Shown here piece after piece: positions 1 to 10,867 of a stretch of DNA of 64,000 bases. The position numbers were made by a program, and so were the translations under genes. How positions within the stretch are numbered: position 1 is the stretch's first letter; the number at the start of each line of letters is the position of its first letter. The stretch is from NCBI RefSeq assembly GCF_005239225.2, contig NC_133288.1, positions 15,506,169-15,570,168 of the forward strand. The letters run 5' to 3'. This DNA comes from Populus alba. Taxonomy: Eukaryota; Streptophyta; Magnoliopsida; Malpighiales; Salicaceae. Below the pieces are notes generated by a model. That model saw nothing but the letters and a program-made list of their open reading frames with translations, was not told the DNA's origin and did not search any database.

Positions 1-560
1 TTTTCTTTTGTTTTTCGAGCATAGTTATGGATCCTGTTTGATGAATCAGCCATGCAATACTATTTACTGTTCCAGAATGATGCTTCTATTGCATCGAAGG
101 CAGGGTTTGAATAATTGCAATAAAACCAGGTGGTAAAAAGTCAAATTCTCACGTTGTTCAATTTTTCATGCATCATGAGAGCCTGTTTGTGCTGTGATCA
201 TTGACCATAATAACTTTGTTTCACCTTTTCCGTAAGATTTGAACTAATTTACCGGCATGATTTACTAGGAAAAGTCTATGAATTTATGAACTATGATTGC
301 CTCTAAAGTATGGTGATTGCCGTTATGGTTCCACTTATAAATTCGGATGATGCCTTAATTATGTTTGACATGAGTACTACTTTTATAAATTGATTTAAAT
401 TATTTTTTAATTTAAAAATCATAAATATAATTAATTAGAAATAAATTTTTACTTAAATAAAAAAGTACATTTCAAAAACGAGTAAATTTTTTAATTTTTA
501 ACTTAAAAATTCTAAGTTATAATACATTAAAATTGAGGACAGTTTTTAGGAAGTTTCAAA
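1..560. other. AT-rich intergenic DNA, nothing recognised
   Basis: The stretch is AT-rich with stops in every frame. I see no protein motif, RNA gene or terminal repeat. It becomes more GC-balanced after about 550, where a possible gene leader begins. Confidence 0.5.
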
Positions 561-1260
561 TCCAAGTGTTAATCAGATGAGGCCCAATTCAGCCCATCAT
601 TGTTTTTCCTTGATTTTGCAGCTGCATAGATAGAACCCTAATCTTCAAAACTTGGACGAAAGAGAGCTCAGAAAGAAACTACAACAATGAAGAAGCGTTG
701 TGGGCATGACTGAAACAAATTCGAGGTTTGCCATGTTTCACTCTTGATCTGTGTTTACTCTCCGTCATGTTTATAGCTTAAAACTCATCAAAACCCTTAA
801 AAAAAAAAAAAAACAAATGCAGCCCCCTATCAAGAACCAAAAACCCCAACTTTCCTCTGAATGCCTTATAACTATTCCTCACAGAACTTTCAAAAACTTG
901 TCAAAAGAAATCCTTGCGTGCAATATTGAGAGAAACATTAAGCCCAACTGGCATCACTGGCATAGTAGCAGCTAATTCCGTTGATTTTATATAGCAGTGC
1001 TGTTCAATTTCAGTGTTGAGGGATGTTTTAGGATTGAATACCGACCTTTATAAGGTGTTAAAGATGCTTGGGGGATTAGTTCTGTGGTTGTCGGATTAGT
1101 TCTTCCTAGATCGTCCAGTTTGTGTGTAGTGACGCCAGTTTATTTATTCTTAAGCCAGAGACCTCAAGGACTATGTTAAAAGGGTTGATGAGATGGGTGT
1201 TGACAGGGAACCTTGGGTTGTTTCTTCATGCTGATATAAATCTTGTTAATTTTTTAATCG
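561..1260 (+). pseudogene. Possible decayed gene start, unidentified
   Basis: This stretch looks like a plant gene leader followed by broken coding sequence. An AACCCTAAT motif, common in leaders of nuclear genes, is at about 635. A short ATG reading frame (MKKRCGHD, stop) starts at 687. A 74-codon open frame at 751-975 contains a run of 14 A. Another open segment at about 1160-1231 reads DLKDYVKRVDEMGVDRE and so on. That last peptide faintly recalls mTERF-type repeats (a helix pair around 'GVD'), but it is too short to assign. No continuous frame joins the pieces and no splice sites stand out. It may be a truncated gene copy or a non-coding transcript. Confidence 0.25.
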
Positions 1261-2689
1261 GTTGCCATGTAATTTTTATTATTATTTCATAGTAGTTTTC
1301 TTCCTTATTTATAAAAAAATATTAATTATTTGTCTTTATTTTAAAAGTGGTATAACATATATAAACAACACACATTAATATTTTAAACTACTTTATCAAC
1401 AATAATAAGTCAAATAAAAAAAAAAATTGTAATACAATTTAAAATTCAATTAAACTTAATTACATCAATGCAAATAACTCACGATACAATATAAAAATAC
1501 AATCATTAAGCTAGAGGTGGAAATAAACCATGATATTATAGACCAATATAATTAGATGGACAAAGATATGGTTGTGAAGACCTAGGTCGATATATTGGTG
1601 GAGATTTGTGATCTATAGGTACCATAATTTGTGAAGCCATGTGTGGTGGCATCAGTGAGCCAACATATGGCAACATCAATAAGGCTATAGGTGCCGACAT
1701 ACATTTTTCCATATTTGATGTCATGCCAAAGTATCCTAAATTGTTCTTAAAAAATTCTTTCATGGAAGCAGTTTTTATGTCAAAATCTAATTATTATTTT
1801 TCTTCATCTACACTTGTCATGCCAGAGAAGATAAACTAGGATATGTTGACTCCACCAAGTAGGAATAGGAATATGATGAAGAACAAATGCTAACTATAGA
1901 CTTTGGCATACCAAGTGCATTATATGCCTAACCTCTTATAACTCCTCTTGAAACCACACACCAAGCTGCTCCATCAAATGAAGGATGATTTTCTCAATTG
2001 GTTTCATACTTTGAAATCATCTTATTTTTGTAATTCTTCTAAAATAATTACATGTAATAATAAATTTATTTGAATATTAGATAATATTTAAATTATATAT
2101 ATAAAAAATAAAAGTATGAACAATATATTTTTAGACTTGTTATCTATAAAGGTGTTAGACTACTTAACACTCTGATGCAACACCAAAAACACATCATCTC
2201 ATGGAGATTCTTTCTCATTTGCTTGTTCTTGCTATAAACATTAAAAAAAAAAAAATATTAGATAAATATAAAAAACTTAATTTATTATCTTAAACAAATA
2301 AAAAATTCTTATTATATGAGCCTGATACAATGCAAATAATATTGTACCTCTAGAATGAGTGCCTATTTTCACATCTATTTTAGTTAGACGATTTAACCTT
2401 ACACATTATGATCTCATTTGAAATTCAAGGGTGGACCAAGCATCTTTGATCATTTGATTCCAATCATTATTGTTTATCTAAGCAAAACTTTTATCAAGGC
2501 TATTCATAATATTTGTGGTGTTTCTATCTAACATGGCTTTTTTTGTGAGCTCGTGTGAATTGCTGATTAAAGGCAATCCTAGCCTTATATTTTCAAATAT
2601 TGCAAATAATTGGTTTGTATTCACTAAGAAATGTATATTTTTTCTACTAAATAAAATAATAAGTAAAATTGAATAAGTTATAATTTTCA
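1261..2689. other. AT-rich intergenic DNA with an unrecognised minus-strand open frame
   Basis: This is mostly low-complexity AT DNA. A 75-codon minus-strand open frame at 1536-1763 continues upstream as a stop-broken frame to about 2010 and reads like a degenerate protein tail rich in Met, Pro and Ser. It matches no family I know. It may be part of a transposon accessory protein, but nothing in the sequence proves that. Confidence 0.35.
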
Positions 2690-3058
2690 TGTAATGTGGA
2701 ACATGTGAATTACCAATGAAATTAAGCTGTCAAAGAACATGTGGAACATTTTTCTAATTCATCTAGGATGATGAATCCTCTTTTGATCACTTAAATACCA
2801 TCATATAGTCTATGTTATATCCAATATCTACCTATTTGTTACATTTACCAAGATAACGTGTAACATGATCAAAACATAACACTCTCTATATAAGATAACT
2901 TAGTGATCTCAAGTCTAAGGATCACTTACACACCTGTCACATGAGTCTTTTAATAGAAAGATGTGATATGTCCATATGGAGTTCTTATGTGGTTCAGTTT
3001 AGTAAACATGTTTTATGACAAGCATCTATATATTAGTTTTAGGTATCTTTTATACCTT
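2690..3058 (-). repeat. LTR fragment, 5' half, inverted
   Basis: On the reverse strand this segment aligns with 46982-47300, the 5' half of the LTR-like copy at 46982-48065. Shared stretches include gaggattcatcatcct, gtaagtgatc and gacttgagatca. The following segment, 3059-3512, aligns in the forward direction with the 3' half of the same repeat. The two halves therefore lie head to head, and the middle part of the repeat is missing. The family is copia-like, judged from a third copy lying next to a copia RNase H fragment near 9.06 kb. Confidence 0.65.
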
Positions 3059-3512
3059 AATTGAGTGAATTTCTAAAATTATCTTAAAATAACATATGTG
3101 ATATTATTCAAGGGAAAATTGTTATTTTACTATTTATAGAGTTTTCAGATTTTCCTATAAATAAAATATTATGCCTTTTATTTTTTGTACAAAACATAAC
3201 ACTTAAAAAAACATAAAAGAAAAGAGTTAGCACTCAAAGCCATAATAATCTCACTCTCCTAAAAGGGTTTAAGAGATTTCTTACTAATAGTTTGTGTGGA
3301 TTACTATTAGAGACTGAACACTTGGACGATTTATAGTTTATGACAACCCAGCCTTGAAGAAATTATTTAAAGTAAAAAAGAATATTTGATCTTCAAGTAA
3401 TCTTAGTATAAGCCCTAAACAACAACAAATCTATCTAATGAGATCCTTTGGACTCCCAAAAGAGTTTAAATTTAACATTTCTATTATATATAGTATTTTA
3501 GAAATCCCAACA
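3059..3512 (+). repeat. LTR fragment, 3' half, ending CCCAACA before a primer-binding-like site
   Basis: This segment aligns forward with 47610-48065. Both copies contain caaatctatctaatgagatc (3426-3445 and 47981-48000) and both end in CCAACA. A TATA-like ctataaataaa lies near 3165. The next bases, ttggtat at 3513-3519, match the start of the initiator-Met tRNA primer-binding site (TGGTATCAGAGC) that follows copia 5' LTRs, but the match stops after seven bases. I read this as the end of a decayed 5' LTR. No clear gag or pol follows. Confidence 0.6.
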
Positions 3513-3519
3513 TTGGTAT

Positions 3520-4981
3520 GCTTACGATCACAATAAAATTGCATAGGCAAGGTTTACCTTAGCATGAAAGGTAAATCTAAGACTATTTTGGTCTCACATA
3601 AAATATATATTAAGAGAATGAATTTTGAGGTCTAAAGTTGTGAAAGTCAACCGAGAGTGCTAAACTTATAAAATGTTATAGCATGAAACTATAATTTGAT
3701 GTTGCTGAAATGACAACATTACTAGTGGAAGTGATGATGAAAGTGTTACGCAATAAAAAAAAAAATCTTAATAAGCTCTAGTAACACGTTAAAATTAAGG
3801 ATATAGCTTTACTGCAATGTTATAATGATATAAGTGTTTGGAAATAGGTTTTTGAAAGAAATCAAGGATGACTATAGGCTTTTGTATAACTACAATCTCT
3901 GCTAGAAAACTACAGCTACTACTGCCACTTATGACAATTTCTTGTACTACCTCTAAAATATCTTTCTTTCTTATTATATTTTGTTGTGTTTGTTGTCCCT
4001 CATACTCCCTTTATACTTTTCTATTTATAGCTAAAATGATAGGACATACTTCCTTATTTTTAAGCATAATTTTTACAAAGAATCTTCCATAATTTATATA
4101 TTTGCATGCTGATCTTCCACCAAATTGTTTGTCATTAACACCAAGTTATATTAACATGGTTTCATGTGTTGAGATTTTTTTTCACTTTGCATGCTCTCAT
4201 ATATGTGAAGTGTTGAAGAATATTCCAATGTTAAAATAAAAATCGATGTTACGAAAAAGAATTTTAGGTTATAGTTAGAAAAATTGAAAGAACAATGACC
4301 AAATTTGACCTAAAAATAAAACAAAATGCCTTTTCATTTCTATTGTTAAAATAAAGCTGAAAACTTCACTTTGATCCTTAGAGTTTTGATTTAGGCATAT
4401 TCTTTTAGCTTTATATATTTTGATCCTAAAGTTTTTTTTTTTTTCACATTTCAATTCTCGTATAATAAGGGAGGATAGAGAGTCATCATAAAAGATTAAG
4501 AGATAAAATGGATAGTCAATGACATTCCACTTATGAAAAGGCAGATTATTGTGTCAATGGATTTATTTTAAAGAGAAGAGTTTAATGGAGGTGGTTTTGT
4601 CCTTCAAACATGCCGATAAAAGTATATAAGAACTCATGATTTTTGTTTTAATTTGGTTTGATTTATAATTTTAAAACTAATTAAATAGTGTTTTAAGCTT
4701 GGAAATAGTTTTATAGAGATTCTATGATATTTTTAGGTTAAAATTGGATTTCCTGGGTCCTAAAACTCTGACTATGACTTACTCTAACCTTGATTTTTTA
4801 GTTACTAGAAGTTGTAATTTGAACGAGAAAATGCTGAGTTGTGATTTGCTCATATGGATGCCACGTTCAATTTAAAAAAAAAATCTAGGCAAACGACATG
4901 TTGTATACTTATTAAAAATAAAATCAATCATGCAAGCCTTAGGGTTTTTTTTTTTTTTTAGCCAAGCATACTCGGCCTTTT

Positions 4982-5024
<43 letters not shown>

Positions 5025-5461
5025 ATATTTTGCACAATGTTTTGAAAATCTTTCTAATTAATTTCAATAAACATAAAATATATATTTTATTGTAAATTTT
5101 TCATATAATTTTTCTCAGATTTATTGTTCTTATATTTATTCATACAAATGATTGATACATAATTTTTTTTTATTTCTATAGTAAAACCTGTGTTTATGAT
5201 CATAATAATTACTTTTTATTTAAAAAGCAATGTCCTTAATAAAAAAAATATTTTCATTAAAAAAAATAAACACATGAATAAGGAAAGAGTTTTTGATTAA
5301 GAAGATATATTATTTTTTCTTGAATTCAAATCATTAGAATTTTTACAAATATTTTTCTTCAAGAAAGTTTACTTGTGCCTAAAATGATGGTTACGATGTG
5401 TGGCGGAGTGGCCATGTAGACAAACATTATATCTCTGCCCTTGAATGCCAAATGACTTCTG
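3520..5461. other. AT-rich DNA, possible retroelement leader remnant, TA microsatellite
   Basis: After the LTR end at 3512 there is about 800 bp that could be decayed element interior, including a 74-codon open frame at 3868-4092 with no recognisable motif. The remainder is AT-rich filler. A (TA)n microsatellite occupies roughly 4986-5023. I see no host gene. Confidence 0.4.
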
Positions 5462-5492
5462 TGCCCAAATGAATGCTGCATTCATTTGGGCA
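5462..5492. repeat. Near-perfect 31-bp palindrome
   Basis: The 15-bp arms (tgcccaaatgaatgc and its exact reverse complement) are separated by a single base at 5477. It lies about 390 bp beyond the stop codon of the F-box gene and would form a strong cruciform or hairpin. A nearby direct repeat (caaatgacttctgtg at about 5449, caaatgacttttgtg at about 5512) brackets it, so it may be an insertion or repair scar. Confidence 0.7.
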
Positions 5493-5786
5493 AAATTCTG
5501 CTAGTAAAATCAAATGACTTTTGTGAAGACTGTTCACAGTATTTAGTTAACTCGGTCTTTGAGTTTGCGGGTTTCTTGCAGCAACTCTTTACACATCAAT
5601 GCTGTTGGCATGGGGAGATGACGTTAGAATGTTGGAGTGTTCACTGTCTTGTCCCCTCAACGTTGGCTGTCAGTCTACCATCCATCCACACTCATCTTCC
5701 GATACACACCTACCCTGCTCTTTGGCTTTAAGGCCGCCGAGGGAAGGGACATCTTCCGTTACAAATTGAGTCAAAATGCTGAAATC

Positions 5787-5792
5787 TTTATT
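5787..5792 (-). terminator. Candidate polyadenylation signal of the F-box gene
   Basis: AATAAA on the minus strand, about 90 nt past the F-box stop codon, in T/A-rich DNA as expected for a plant 3' end. This is a sequence match only. Confidence 0.4.
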
Positions 5793-5880
5793 ATTAATTT
5801 TATTTTTCTCAAAAACATGTACACGTAAATACAACCTCGAGTGTAAAATCTTAAACGTAAAACAAGAAAACACACCGGCA

Positions 5881-6819
5881 TTAGAAGGAATTCATTTCCA
5901 ATAAATAACTCTTATTCTTAAGAAGTACCTGTACAGCTTCTCCGTAAATCCCACCACCAAACGCACCCAATGCCAACTCAGCATCCTCCCCATCCCCTCC
6001 GCCGCTACAAGGCCTGACCACCACCAACGTCACACCTTCCATCCAAACTCCATCCTTCAACTGCACTCTTTGCTCGTGCCTCATCCTCATCCTCACACAC
6101 GGCACTACCGTCCTCCCCCCGTCCTCCTCCCACTGTCCTCCACGCGCCGCCTCCCTACACTCCCTCAACCCTTCCTTCTCCATCGCCACCGTCCCTTCCC
6201 CCTCTCTGTCCACCAACACCAGCCTCTCCATCTCCCTATGCTCCTTGACGACGTCGTTTAACAGATAATGCCTCGCCGATGCTGCAATCAACGCACTTAT
6301 TGCCCACACAACTCTTGTTTTTAACCCTCCCGTAAAATCAATTTCCTCGTCAGCACTATTTCCATCGGGATTTGCTACGCGGCGAAACCCTAGAATAACG
6401 CAGCTTTTTAACGACTTGCCGAATTCAGCTCTCCATTTGATAACGGCTCCTTTCTCTAATTTCAAGTCGCCAGCTGGCAGTTCGATTTGGAGGTCACGGA
6501 TCCGGTCGAACTGGGAGAGGATTCGGGCCGGGGAGTTCTGGGTTTGGTTTCGGGCCGTGGGTTTGGGGTCGGGTTTGAAGAGATCGTGGATGGATTTCAG
6601 GAGAGATTTGAAGAGAGTGAAGAGCGAGTCGGAGTCCGACTCAGCTGAGATAACGCAGTCGACTTTGAGAGAGAGGGATTCGGTTTGGGGGACGAGTGAG
6701 TTGAAACGTTTCGAAACGGAACGGCAACGGATTAGTGTCTTGATGTCGGAGATAGAGTTGAAGATGAGGAGGATTAAGGAGTCCGGGAGCCGATCAAAGC
6801 CGTCCATTGCTTCGATCAT
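5881..6819 (-). CDS. F-box protein, AUF1/AUF2-like
   Basis: An intronless 312-residue F-box protein. F-box proteins join SKP1 and CUL1 in an SCF ubiquitin ligase and choose the target. The N-terminal F-box spans about residues 10-45 (LPDSLILLIFNSISDIKTL, then RCRSVSKRFNSLV). The rest lacks Kelch, LRR or other known repeats. It contains conserved-looking blocks such as QFDRIRDLQIELP, KWRAEFGKSLKSCVILG and TRVVWAISALIAASARHYLL, the layout I associate with the auxin-up-regulated F-box proteins AUF1 and AUF2 of Arabidopsis (about 330 residues, intronless). Two start codons are possible, Met1 and Met5; the second gives the family-like MDGFDRLPDSL. The gene is much more GC-rich than its surroundings and has no frame breaks, so it is probably functional. 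The AUF assignment is from memory of the family; F-box identity is certain. Confidence 0.9.
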   Translation of the reverse strand: MIEAMDGFDRLPDSLILLIFNSISDIKTLIRCRSVSKRFNSLVPQTESLSLKVDCVISAESDSDSLFTLFKSLLKSIHDLFKPDPKPTARNQTQNSPARILSQFDRIRDLQIELPAGDLKLEKGAVIKWRAEFGKSLKSCVILGFRRVANPDGNSADEEIDFTGGLKTRVVWAISALIAASARHYLLNDVVKEHREMERLVLVDREGEGTVAMEKEGLRECREAARGGQWEEDGGRTVVPCVRMRMRHEQRVQLKDGVWMEGVTLVVVRPCSGGGDGEDAELALGAFGGGIYGEAVQVLLKNKSYLLEMNSF

Positions 6820-6952
6820 CTGGCTTTTTGACGATGATCGTTTGATTTAGATTTAGATTGAATTTATTCCGTGTGTTGTTGCTCAGCTCGTTTTTTCAAG
6901 GAGAGAAGACATCAGGGAAGCAAATGCGGGTTCCCCTTTCATTTTAGATGAA

Positions 6953-6960
6953 CTATTATA
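6953..6960 (-). promoter_or_regulatory. Candidate TATA box of the F-box gene
   Basis: TATAATAG on the minus strand, about 135 nt upstream of the start codon. The spacing would leave a leader of roughly 100 nt. I saw no auxin response element (TGTCTC) close by, so auxin control is not supported by the proximal promoter. Confidence 0.35.
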
Positions 6961-8430
6961 ACAGGAGCGAGCGTGTGCTTTGGCTTTCGAGGATTGCTGT
7001 ATCTTTGACCGTTGACCCGGTGAATTCTGGGACCCTCTCGGTGTTTTCTTTTCAAGAAAGGAGAAAAAAAAAAAAAGTATAATGCCGACTTTTGAATTTT
7101 AAAGGCCGGTATTGGCTGCGATTAAATACAAGGCCTTTTCAGGTATTGTGATAGAGTACGGTCATGCGTTAATACAATGGTAACAGTCTACTTTATGAAC
7201 GTATAGTTGGCTGTGATACCACCATGGAAGCTACGTGGCGCAAGTCAGAGTCCCCACAGCCAACTGTAATACACTAATACCGAGTTTGGTGGTTGTACCT
7301 TCTTTTAAATTTATCAACAACCAGATTTTCCCATAGCTTTTTTATATATACTTTGTCTTTTTTACAGGCGTGCTGTACGTAGAGAAGATAATAGCTGCTA
7401 AGGATTCTTATAATTTTTTACAGTTTAGTTTATTGTTTAAATAATTTAGTTAGGTTTGTGGTATCGAGGGTGTATTTGATATTGAGATACAGGGTATTTT
7501 TAAAAAAATATATTTTATTTAGAAATATATTAAATTAATTAATTAATTTAATATAAAGATATTTGCAGGCTCAGTTGGTAACCCAACGGCAAAGATGCTA
7601 TTAGTCTTGGGACGAGGAGGAGTAGTATTTAAATACATTAATTTGATCCGCCCGCAACGCCAAACATTGCAAATAATGATTATTTTGAGGCATACATAAA
7701 TATAATGGCGCCTGCCTTGGACCCCGCCTTGAAGTAGGTCTCCGAGCATAGAAATTAAATAAATGCTGGTTGAAATTGTTTAATCCGTGACCACAGAATT
7801 GTGATACGTGTCGGATGGTGACATTGCGCTTGTCAGCCGACTCATTCAAGTAATTAGCTAAACAACAAGAGCCGATAAAGAGATTTGTGGAAAGGAAAAT
7901 GCATGTGATTGGATTGGGCGTTTTTTGGTTGGGTTTGTAAGTAGCTGAACTCTGAGTCTGATCTGTTTTCAGACTGCCCTCCACGCTCCAGCTGCCACCG
8001 TCTCGTATAAGGCAAAACCCAGGCCCGTTGGACAGTTGTAACTTGGAGATTTGCCTCAGAAACTTTATATTACTACTCGAGACGAGAGTAACTTTTGGTG
8101 CCAGATAAGTTACTATTTTTTTATTATTTTTTTATTTATTTATTTAGATTATTTATATAGAAATACCTTATATATAAAGTTACACATACAAAAGAAAGAA
8201 CAAGAAAAATGAAAAAGAACAAGAAATAAGGAAAAAGGTAGCTGTTATCTCCCTTTGACCCAGTCATGCATAACCATCGATCTACCTAAACCATTATAAA
8301 CTAGATTCAGTGTAGTCTTACCTTTTACCAACATGTTAGGGTTCTTTAAAAGACATAAATGAAGCGAAAAACGATAACTAAAAAAATAGGAGTTTCCAAG
8401 GGATCTTGTTAAACAATCTATGATCATTTA
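6961..8430. other. Intergenic and promoter DNA upstream of the F-box gene, with an inverted repeat
   Basis: No gene is supported here. An 11-bp inverted repeat, agttggctgtg at 7205-7215 and its exact complement at 7255-7265, encloses 39 bp containing ctacgtggcg, an ABRE/G-box-like core. The frames at 7543-7984 on the minus strand have no motif I know. The DNA is less AT-rich at 7700-8090 than around it. Confidence 0.45.
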
Positions 8431-8431
8431 T

Positions 8432-9066
8432 GGTTTGAGTTAATATTGCTTGAAGATCTAATTTTTTTTTTTAGGACTTGATCAATTTTTTTAAAATTGA
8501 ATTATTGCAAACCACAAACCATCTAATTATTTAGCCTCTAACAATAATTCACATAAAACACCAATTAAAAATATCTTAAAGCTCAATCTTTTTAAGAGAG
8601 AGAGATTTGTTATACCTTGAATGTTAGCTCTTTCTTTTCTATACTCTTCGTATTTGTATAGTAAAATTGTGTACTATGTATTCTATATGTTTATAAAATA
8701 TATATGAGACATGACATTTTATTTATATAAAAAAAAATTTAATAACCTTATAAAATGATAAAATATCACTTTGCTCTCTAAATAATATCACCTATATTAT
8801 TTCAAGATAATTTTAAAAATTTATTCAATCAAGTCCTTACTTGATTTTTCTAGGTCTAAAATTATAATCCCATATATTAATTACATTCTAGTACTCAAAT
8901 TCTAAAACGTATTTACAATTAATTCACACTTAATTAATTATCTTAGTTTAATTTTTGACCAATGATTCTTAATGTTTGTAACCCATTAGGTTCTAATATG
9001 TTGACCCAAATATAAATCACAATCCTAAATAAACTAGGATTAAATAATTAAATAATTTAATTCATT
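8432..9066 (-). repeat. Copia LTR fragment (third copy of the 47-kb LTR family)
   Basis: Reversed, this segment follows 47440-48000 closely. The shared blocks are gggt.acaaacattaagaa, aaaatcaagtaaggacttgattga, the TATA-like region, and gagctaacattcaaggtataac followed by a C/T-rich stretch. It sits directly downstream (minus strand) of a copia RNase H frame that ends at 9068, so it behaves as the 3' LTR of that element. The first several hundred bases of the LTR are missing. Confidence 0.65.
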
Positions 9067-9067
9067 G

Positions 9068-9395
9068 TCAATTCAATATAGCTACTAGATGGAATTGTCT
9101 GAGTATAAATTTGGATAATTGATAAGACCTTGATTCCTTTGCTTTTGCACTGGTCCTATTGTTATCACAACAAAAGGCTACTTGATCAATAATTCTAGGA
9201 ATCATTTTCAGTTCACATATAAAATTTTTAATCCAAACAATCTTTTTTGTCCCTTCAAACATAGAAGTATATACAGCTTCAGTTGTAGAATTTGTTATGG
9301 TCTCTTGTTTGGAACTTTTCCAACTCATAACACAAATTTTTAAAGTAAACACATATCTTGAATGAGATTTGCTTTCATCAATATTTGATTGAATA
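9068..9395 (-). pseudogene. Copia RNase H fragment
   Basis: The minus-strand frame contains DESKSHSRYVFTL, SWKSSKQETITNSTTEAVY, KIVWIKNFICEL, FCCDN and SYQLSKFILRQFHLV. This is the order of the C-terminal RNase H domain of plant Ty1/copia polyproteins, which removes template RNA during reverse transcription. Several active-site-region residues are altered (for example AVY where family members have AEY). Only the last 110 or so codons remain. The upstream part of the same open frame (9396-9487) is not copia and looks like CACTA sequence, so the open frame crosses an element junction by chance. Confidence 0.8.
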
Positions 9396-9612
9396 CCATG
9401 ATTTACTTGTGGGTAAATGGATCTCGCTATGAATGGACCCCCTTGACATTGCGGCATCGCACTCGATGAACCTACATTGTGAGTCAATGCATGTGTCTCA
9501 GGTGTCTGTTCTCAATTAGCACATAATAACTTGTGGTTGTCAGCATCGCTGCTAGAAGAACTAGAAGTGATCATGTCCTTATAATATGTAATAGACTTTT
9601 CCCTAGGCATCT
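9396..9612 (-). pseudogene. CACTA second gene, first-exon fragment
   Basis: The minus-strand sequence starts near 9612 (MPREKS...) and encodes a Ser-rich stretch, SSSSSSDADNHKL. It matches 39310-39485 of the larger CACTA copy in order and spacing (for example gtcagcatc.ct, agaa..gaactagtga, ctacacaaattaa). Such second genes encode tnpA-like DNA-binding proteins. Only the N-terminal part is kept before the copia junction. Confidence 0.55.
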
Positions 9613-10129
9613 ACACAAATTAATGGAAAAAAAATTAGAATAATTCAATTTCACATAAAATTCTCATTTTCTAAGTGGTAATATATTTAATCCTAAATTT
9701 AAAAAAATCTAAATTAAAAAAAATTCAAAATAGTAATTAAAATTAATCCTACATATTTAATTGAAATTGAATAATAAAATTGAAAAAAATTAACAAAAAT
9801 AATGAAAAAAAATATTTAAATAACAACTAAAATTGAACACAAAATTGAACAAGGAACAAAAATAATGCAAAAAAAAAAAAATAGAATAAATAAAGAATAA
9901 AAATGAATAAGAAAAAACTCTTACCTTTATGGCGTGCTTGGTGTCAGCTGAGAATTAATAAAACAAAAAAGGAAAACAAAACAAATGAAAAGAGATTGTT
10001 AAAAAACCCAAAAAAAAGGAGAAAATGAAAAAAGACAACATACCTTTGTATAAGAAGAGAAGATGATGCTTGATTTCAGTATGCGACAAGAGTCTTTTCC
10101 CTACCAATTATGGATTTATAATGAGAATG

Positions 10130-10867
10130 CTTACATATTTTATACTTAGTCGACTCTGTATTTTCAATTTAATACAACATGCAGAAATTTAGAGATATGT
10201 CATTTTTTTGGTATCCTAAATCGAGGGGCTTCATCATAGACTTAATAACATAAAAGTTATCTTTCAGCCCATTCCCTTCCTGGTAAAATGCTTCACGCCT
10301 ATCTGATAATGTTTTCATAACCAGCCTCACTAAACCCATAACTTGACTTAATGGTAAACACTTGTGCAACGACCAATAATTTACTGTAATTTGTGCAACC
10401 ATCTAATAATGGTTCACTAGAATATTTCAAAAGATAAAAAAAAACTTGGTCATGTCTGCATTAGGTTCTTCATTTGTAATTGAACATTGATCGGCATGAC
10501 CCTAATTCATTCATATTGCATCCATAATCATATTTCTATAAAGATTACTATTGTCATCTATAATTTTATGCACATTGCTATCATTAAAAGTTGACCCAAC
10601 CATCCTCTCTACCATGGTATCATGAGAAACATATGGTTCTCCATGTGCATAGAAATACATGTATTTCTTCATAAACTATTTTTGTAGCAGATGCATTGTT
10701 ACAATATATGGATCAATAAATTTTTTATTCTTGCACCTCTTGCATGGACATCTAATATCACATCCACTAATATTTCTTAGATTAAATAGTGCGTAGTTGA
10801 TAAAATCTTGAACCCCATTATAATAATCTATCATTTGCAGCCTTTGGGGTGAATCTCGATACATCCA
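10130..10867 (-). pseudogene. tnp2-type CACTA transposase, N-terminal fragment
   Basis: The segment at 10676-10864 reads MYRDSP...GVQDFINYALFN...CPCKRCKNKKF, the N-terminal transposase-associated domain with its CPC..C pattern. After a broken section, 10169-10402 carries LPLSQVMGLVRLV and YQKNDISLNFCMLY, matching the zinc-ribbon region of tnp2 (compare 44442-44690, YQKINMCPNFCMLYCLENVD). The catalytic part is absent and stops interrupt the frame, so the gene is dead. Confidence 0.75.

Noticed and set aside
6070..6850. Plus-strand open frames (63 and 144 codons) opposite the F-box gene
   Set aside because: They are antisense shadows of a GC-rich real gene; their composition (His/Pro or Arg/Ser runs) follows the F-box codons.
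7553..7620. tRNA-like phrase (ggctcagttggtaacc)
   Set aside because: Only the D-arm-like piece is present; anticodon and T arms cannot be formed.
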